Assembly (NCBI GenBank): GCA_045590395.1
Contig: JAZNQX010000181.1
Location: 1 to 15,969 of the forward strand
Length of the DNA stretch: 15,969 bases
From: SIG607 sp045590395
GTDB taxonomy: Bacteria; Bacillota; Clostridia; Oscillospirales; Acutalibacteraceae
Direction of reading: 5' to 3'
The notes under the pieces were generated by a model. That model was given only the letters and a program-made list of their open reading frames with translations. It was not told the DNA's origin and made no database searches. The translations under genes were made by a program, and so were the position numbers. This document shows, piece by piece, positions 13,630 through 15,969 of the stretch (positions within the stretch are counted from its first letter, which is position 1; every line of letters starts with the position of its first letter).

Positions 13630-14814
13630 TTAATCAATAAAGTCTAATTTTGCTTGGTCATTGCCCATAGCTGGGCGCTTGTCATTTATCGAGACAAGAG
13701 AAGGTTTGCCTTGAGGTTTTATGGTTAAGTCACTAAATTGCTCATTAAAGCGCTTCTTGCCGACTAATTTCTCTATAGCCGTTATACTTTTAAGTTTCAT
13801 ATCAAATATGTCTTCTTCTGAAAGCTCTTGCGCTTTTTTAAATAAAGACTCGGCTATGATTGAGTCGTCGGCGGCCCATTTACGGCGGCTTACTCCTTCT
13901 ACTAATTTAAGGCCTGGCCATTCTTTACGCTCGTTAATAGCTTTTTCTTGGGCATATTCTTGAATGCTATTAGCCCATTCCATAAATTTAGGCGCTTTAA
14001 GAACTATATCAGCAATCTCTTCGTCAGTTAAGAAATCAGGAGACGCAAATTCATACTTTGCTATTTCTATTTGTTGCTCATATAATTTACGGCAACGGGC
14101 CTTAACAGAACAGAATTTACACCATTCGCCAGGGTTAAGCTCACCTTCTCCGGCAAAAGCCATTTTAGCTTTTGGGGCTAATTCGGTATGAGCCCATTCA
14201 AGTAAATCGTCGACTGAGATTTGCCAGCTTGATATGTTATTAAGGCGAGGCTGACAAATAGTCAATACTATTTCTGAAATATCATACATAGTATCGTATT
14301 TACGCAAAGCACCCAAGCCATATAACATTAATTGTTTATTCCAATCAGCATAAACTGGCACGCCTTTACCATATTTCAAGTCTATGACTTGCATTACGTC
14401 ATCTTTAATGATAATACAGTCTGCTGTACCAAAAGAGTCTGGTATAAATTCAGTCAAGTCCAAGCGTTGCTCAATTTCTAATATAGCGAGGCCTGAAGTT
14501 GCTTTTGCAGAAGTAAACTCTTCGGAGCAATAATCTGTGTAGATAGGCACACAGTCAAGCATCTCTTCATTAAAAAGCTTATGCGACATTATCTCTTCGA
14601 GCTTATTATCGAAGGCTACGTCATCTAAATCAAAATGGTCTTTACGTAAATAAAGCTCGGCCAATTCATGCGCTACAGTTCCTTCTTCGGCGTATGAAGA
14701 GCTTTTCTTTTCACCGAACTCATCTTCAAGCTTTGCTGATGGTGTGCAATTAAGCCATCGAGAAGCTCCAGAAGCCGAAAGTAATGCATGCGCTCTTGTA
14801 TTGTGCTTAATCAT
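13630..14814 (-). CDS. DUF2800 protein, Cas4-like Fe-S exonuclease
   Basis: DUF2800 proteins belong to the PD-(D/E)xK nucleases related to Cas4 and AddB; in phages they likely resect DNA ends for recombination or replication. The 394 residues show the family start LSASGASRWLNCTPSA (12-27), EEGTVAHELAE (43-53, His49), GTADCIII (129-136, Asp132), VIDLKYGKG (143-151, Asp145 and Lys147) and NKQLMLYG (159-166, Gln161 and Tyr165). Four cysteines, 23, 232, 235 and 241 (WCKFCSVKARC), are placed as for a 4Fe-4S cluster. Its start overlaps the end of the repeat-containing gene by eight bases. Confidence 0.9.
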   Translation of the reverse strand: MIKHNTRAHALLSASGASRWLNCTPSAKLEDEFGEKKSSSYAEEGTVAHELAELYLRKDHFDLDDVAFDNKLEEIMSHKLFNEEMLDCVPIYTDYCSEEFTSAKATSGLAILEIEQRLDLTEFIPDSFGTADCIIIKDDVMQVIDLKYGKGVPVYADWNKQLMLYGLGALRKYDTMYDISEIVLTICQPRLNNISSWQISVDDLLEWAHTELAPKAKMAFAGEGELNPGEWCKFCSVKARCRKLYEQQIEIAKYEFASPDFLTDEEIADIVLKAPKFMEWANSIQEYAQEKAINERKEWPGLKLVEGVSRRKWAADDSIIAESLFKKAQELSEEDIFDMKLKSITAIEKLVGKKRFNEQFSDLTIKPQGKPSLVSINDKRPAMGNDQAKLDFID

Positions 14815-15268
14815 TTGGCAAAGAGTTTAAAAAGTCATACATCTCTTGATATTTACTTGTATCAAGCTTTGTAACGCTTGGTGCGCCGAGCTCTGTGAGC
14901 TTTTCTTTAATTGCTTCGCGGTGATTGTTGACTTTACTTTTTAATGCGGCTCGTAAGTCTTCAATGTCCAATGTTGAAGTTTTAGCAGCTTCTTCTGCTT
15001 TAGGAGCCTTTTCTGCTTTAGCAGCTTCTTCTACCTTAGGAGCCTTTTCTGCCTTAGGGGCTTCTTCTGCTTTAGCAGCTTCTTCTGCCTTAGCAGCTTC
15101 ATCACCTGTAAGAGCCGGCCCACATCCGCAAAGGCCTGATAAATTTACAGGACCTTTCAAACAATTTACTAATGCTTTGTTTATTAAGCAACTTTGAATA
15201 AACTGCTGAGTGCCTTCTGTGAGGCTGAGGTTTACATTTACCTCTACTGAAATTTTAAATGCTTCCAT
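14807..15268 (-). CDS. Hypothetical protein with six-residue AAKAEE repeats
   Basis: The 153-residue protein has three parts. Residues 1-55 form a small domain with cysteines at 27, 36, 47 and 49. Residues 58-97 are six and a half copies of a six-residue repeat, AAKAEE or APKAEK, which should give a charged, extended or helical linker. Residues 100-153 form a helical domain (DLRAALKSKVNNHREAIKEK, LGAPSVTKLD, YQEMYDFLNSL) of a kind seen at the C-terminus of other uncharacterised phage proteins. I infer an adaptor or scaffold in the replication set. Its start overlaps the HTH gene by 14 bases and its end overlaps the DUF2800 gene. Confidence 0.75.
   Translation of the reverse strand: MEAFKISVEVNVNLSLTEGTQQFIQSCLINKALVNCLKGPVNLSGLCGCGPALTGDEAAKAEEAAKAEEAPKAEKAPKVEEAAKAEKAPKAEEAAKTSTLDIEDLRAALKSKVNNHREAIKEKLTELGAPSVTKLDTSKYQEMYDFLNSLPND
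14981..15097 (-). repeat. 18-bp tandem repeat within a coding region
   Basis: About 6.5 copies of an 18-base unit encode AAKAEE/APKAEK in the gene at 14807-15268. The copies differ at a few bases, mostly A/P (GCT or CCT) and E/K (GAA or AAG) swaps, and keep the reading frame. Copy number could vary by slippage without breaking the gene. Confidence 0.8.
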
Positions 15269-15671
15269 TTTCTAAATTTTTAATTAGGGAATCTAAATAT
15301 TTAATAAACTTAGGTATTGACATATTTGGAGTGCCGCATATTTCTTGCAAGCACAAATCATTATTTTTATAAAGAGAAAGAAATGCCCCATTGTAATTAA
15401 GCTTTGCTTTATATTCGCCCCTTAAGAAAACAAGGCAATTATCTTCTACACTACCTTTCCAGAAATCCTCAGATAATAATTCGGAGGCAGGCACTCCTAT
15501 ATAAGTGGCTAACGCGCCTAACTGCTCGACATCTAAGACAGCCTCCCCTTTTAATAGGCGAGTAAGAGCATGCTTCGGATATTTCACGGTAGGAAATAAT
15601 ACCTTGGCTAGCGCTTCAGTATTTATGCCATACCTCTCAATTATCTCGTTTAAATTTATTTGTAAATTCAT
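15255..15671 (-). CDS. HTH (XRE/Cro-like) regulator, first gene of operon 1
   Basis: The 138-residue protein begins with a helix-turn-helix region, about residues 5-66: NEIIERYGINTEALAKVLFP, then a longer loop, ALTRLLKGEAVLDVEQLGALA as turn and recognition helix, and TYIGVPASELLSEDFW, as in Cro/CI-type repressors. The remainder (about 70-138) is a mixed domain with strands (CLVFLRGEYKAKLNYNGAFL) and a last helix. As the first gene of operon 1, next to two palindromic direct repeats, it could control its own operon. That link is inferred. The start is about 15 bases after the likely transcription start. Confidence 0.75.
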   Translation of the reverse strand: MNLQINLNEIIERYGINTEALAKVLFPTVKYPKHALTRLLKGEAVLDVEQLGALATYIGVPASELLSEDFWKGSVEDNCLVFLRGEYKAKLNYNGAFLSLYKNNDLCLQEICGTPNMSIPKFIKYLDSLIKNLENGSI

Positions 15672-15688
15672 TGTTTTTTAATTTTACA

Positions 15689-15715
15689 ATGCAAATATAA
15701 AAAAAATTTTAATAC
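15689..15715 (-). promoter_or_regulatory. Promoter of operon 1 (27-bp repeat, copy 2)
   Basis: Identical over 27 bases to 5046-5072, with TATATTTG at 15692-15699 on the minus strand matching the Bacteroidota -7 box. A -33 element is less clear here, since TTTTG lies only about 15 bases upstream. The start point would be near 15686, giving a short leader to the ATG at 15671. Confidence 0.7.
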
Positions 15716-15760
15716 AAAATGAAAAAATTTTAAATTTTTTTTCAAATATTTTTTAACTTA

Positions 15761-15778
15761 TTGATTTTCAATAATTTA
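15761..15778. repeat. 18-bp direct repeat, copy 1, palindromic core
   Basis: TTGATTTTCAATAATTTA, repeated exactly at 15812-15829. In this copy the surrounding bases make TTATTGA-TTT-TCAATAA (15758-15774), a dyad with 7-bp arms, as expected for a dimeric repressor site. It lies about 60 bases upstream of the operon 1 promoter core. Confidence 0.65.
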
Positions 15779-15937
15779 GGCTGAAAAATAATATTGTTTA
15801 TCTGTAACTCTTTGATTTTCAATAATTTAAGACTGCCCATAAACAAAGAAACAATATAAACAATAATTTCTATAAAGCATTATAGGATATAAATATTTAT
15901 CATAATACAGGCTTTTATATTTTTATTTTTCAGCCTA
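15777..15937. repeat. 15-bp perfect inverted repeat
   Basis: TAGGCTGAAAAATAA at 15777-15791 is the reverse complement of TTATTTTTCAGCCTA at 15923-15937. One arm touches direct repeat copy 1; the other lies inside the 28-bp inverted repeat. It may be a binding site repeated in opposite orientation. Confidence 0.6.
15812..15829. repeat. 18-bp direct repeat, copy 2
   Basis: Exact second copy of the sequence at 15761-15778, 51 bases away from the first, close to five helical turns, so both would face the same side of the DNA. The core dyad TTGA-TTT-TCAA is kept. Confidence 0.65.
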
Positions 15938-15969
15938 TGTTTTTATAGAAATTATTGTTTATATTGTTT
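15849..15969. repeat. 28-bp perfect inverted repeat around 65 bp
   Basis: The arm at 15849-15876 (begins AAACAATATAAAC, ends TTTCTATAAA) is the exact reverse complement of 15942-15969, which reaches the window end. Pairing stops inside at 15877/15941; it may extend outward past the window. A shorter copy of the arm's end, ATATTGTTT, also occurs at 15791-15799. The 65-base centre holds a 12-bp palindrome and no clear promoter. Confidence 0.75.

Larger units (their letters stand above)
15672..15969. other. Gene-free, repeat-rich AT region; possible control region or origin
   Basis: No convincing ORF lies here on either strand. The region is extremely AT-rich with A/T tracts (for example AAAAAAAATTTT at 15699-15710), carries the operon 1 promoter, two 18-bp direct repeats, a 28-bp and a 15-bp inverted repeat, and the palindrome ATAAATATTTAT at 15889-15900. 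This layout suits operators for the adjacent HTH protein, a replication origin, or both. The region may continue past the window. Confidence 0.6.

Noticed and set aside
14925..15197. Plus-strand frame rich in Ala and Ser
   Set aside because: It is the antisense reading of the AAKAEE repeat region, low in complexity and inside a supported minus-strand gene.
5046..15715. 27-bp identical repeats as attachment sites or transposon ends
   Set aside because: Both copies contain a promoter box and sit before operon starts, with no integrase or transposase gene in the window.
15761..15829. Possible CRISPR array from the repeated TTGATTTTCAATAATTTA
   Set aside because: Only two 18-bp copies, AT-rich spacer, no third unit and no cas genes.

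Overview
This window looks like part of the early or replication region of a double-stranded DNA bacteriophage or prophage. All supported genes lie on the minus strand, are tightly packed and often overlap by a few bases. They encode a phage-type replication set: a family A DNA polymerase, a primase-helicase, a Snf2 helicase, a VRR-NUC nuclease, a Cas4-like exonuclease and a DUF2815 ssDNA-binding-like protein. A Bacteroidota host is the best guess. The DNA is AT-rich, most start codons follow A/T-rich leaders without a Shine-Dalgarno, and two operon heads share a promoter whose core, TATATTTG, fits the Bacteroidota -7 consensus TAnnTTTG. Three genes do have a clear AAGGAGAT ribosome binding site, so the host call is an inference.

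Transcription runs from the right edge to the left. The right-hand 300 bases (15672-15969) hold no gene. They contain a 28-bp perfect inverted repeat, a 15-bp inverted repeat, two 18-bp direct repeats with a palindromic core, and the first promoter. Operon 1 then reads: HTH regulator, repeat-rich hypothetical protein, DUF2800 Cas4-like nuclease, DUF2815 protein, an odd tRNA, a ThyA-family enzyme, DNA polymerase, primase-helicase, a small ORF, VRR-NUC nuclease, two small ORFs, Snf2 helicase and a small ORF. A second copy of the same 27-bp promoter (5046-5072) starts operon 2: two small ORFs, a DUF6378-like protein, dUTPase, and, after a 108-base AT-rich gap with an inverted repeat, a run of small hypothetical and membrane proteins. 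ThyX and more unknown proteins follow, and the last gene runs off the left edge.

The most interesting point is nucleotide metabolism. The phage carries both ThyX and a ThyA homologue. The ThyA homologue keeps all the catalytic residues I could align except one: the uracil-reading asparagine (E. coli N177) is aspartate (D176). That change is the known hallmark of dCMP hydroxymethylase (T4 gp42) and of engineered dCMP-methylating thymidylate synthase. A consistent reading is that dUTPase plus ThyX make dTMP, while the ThyA homologue makes 5-methyl- or 5-hydroxymethyl-dCMP for modified phage DNA. This is a prediction from sequence, not a demonstrated activity.
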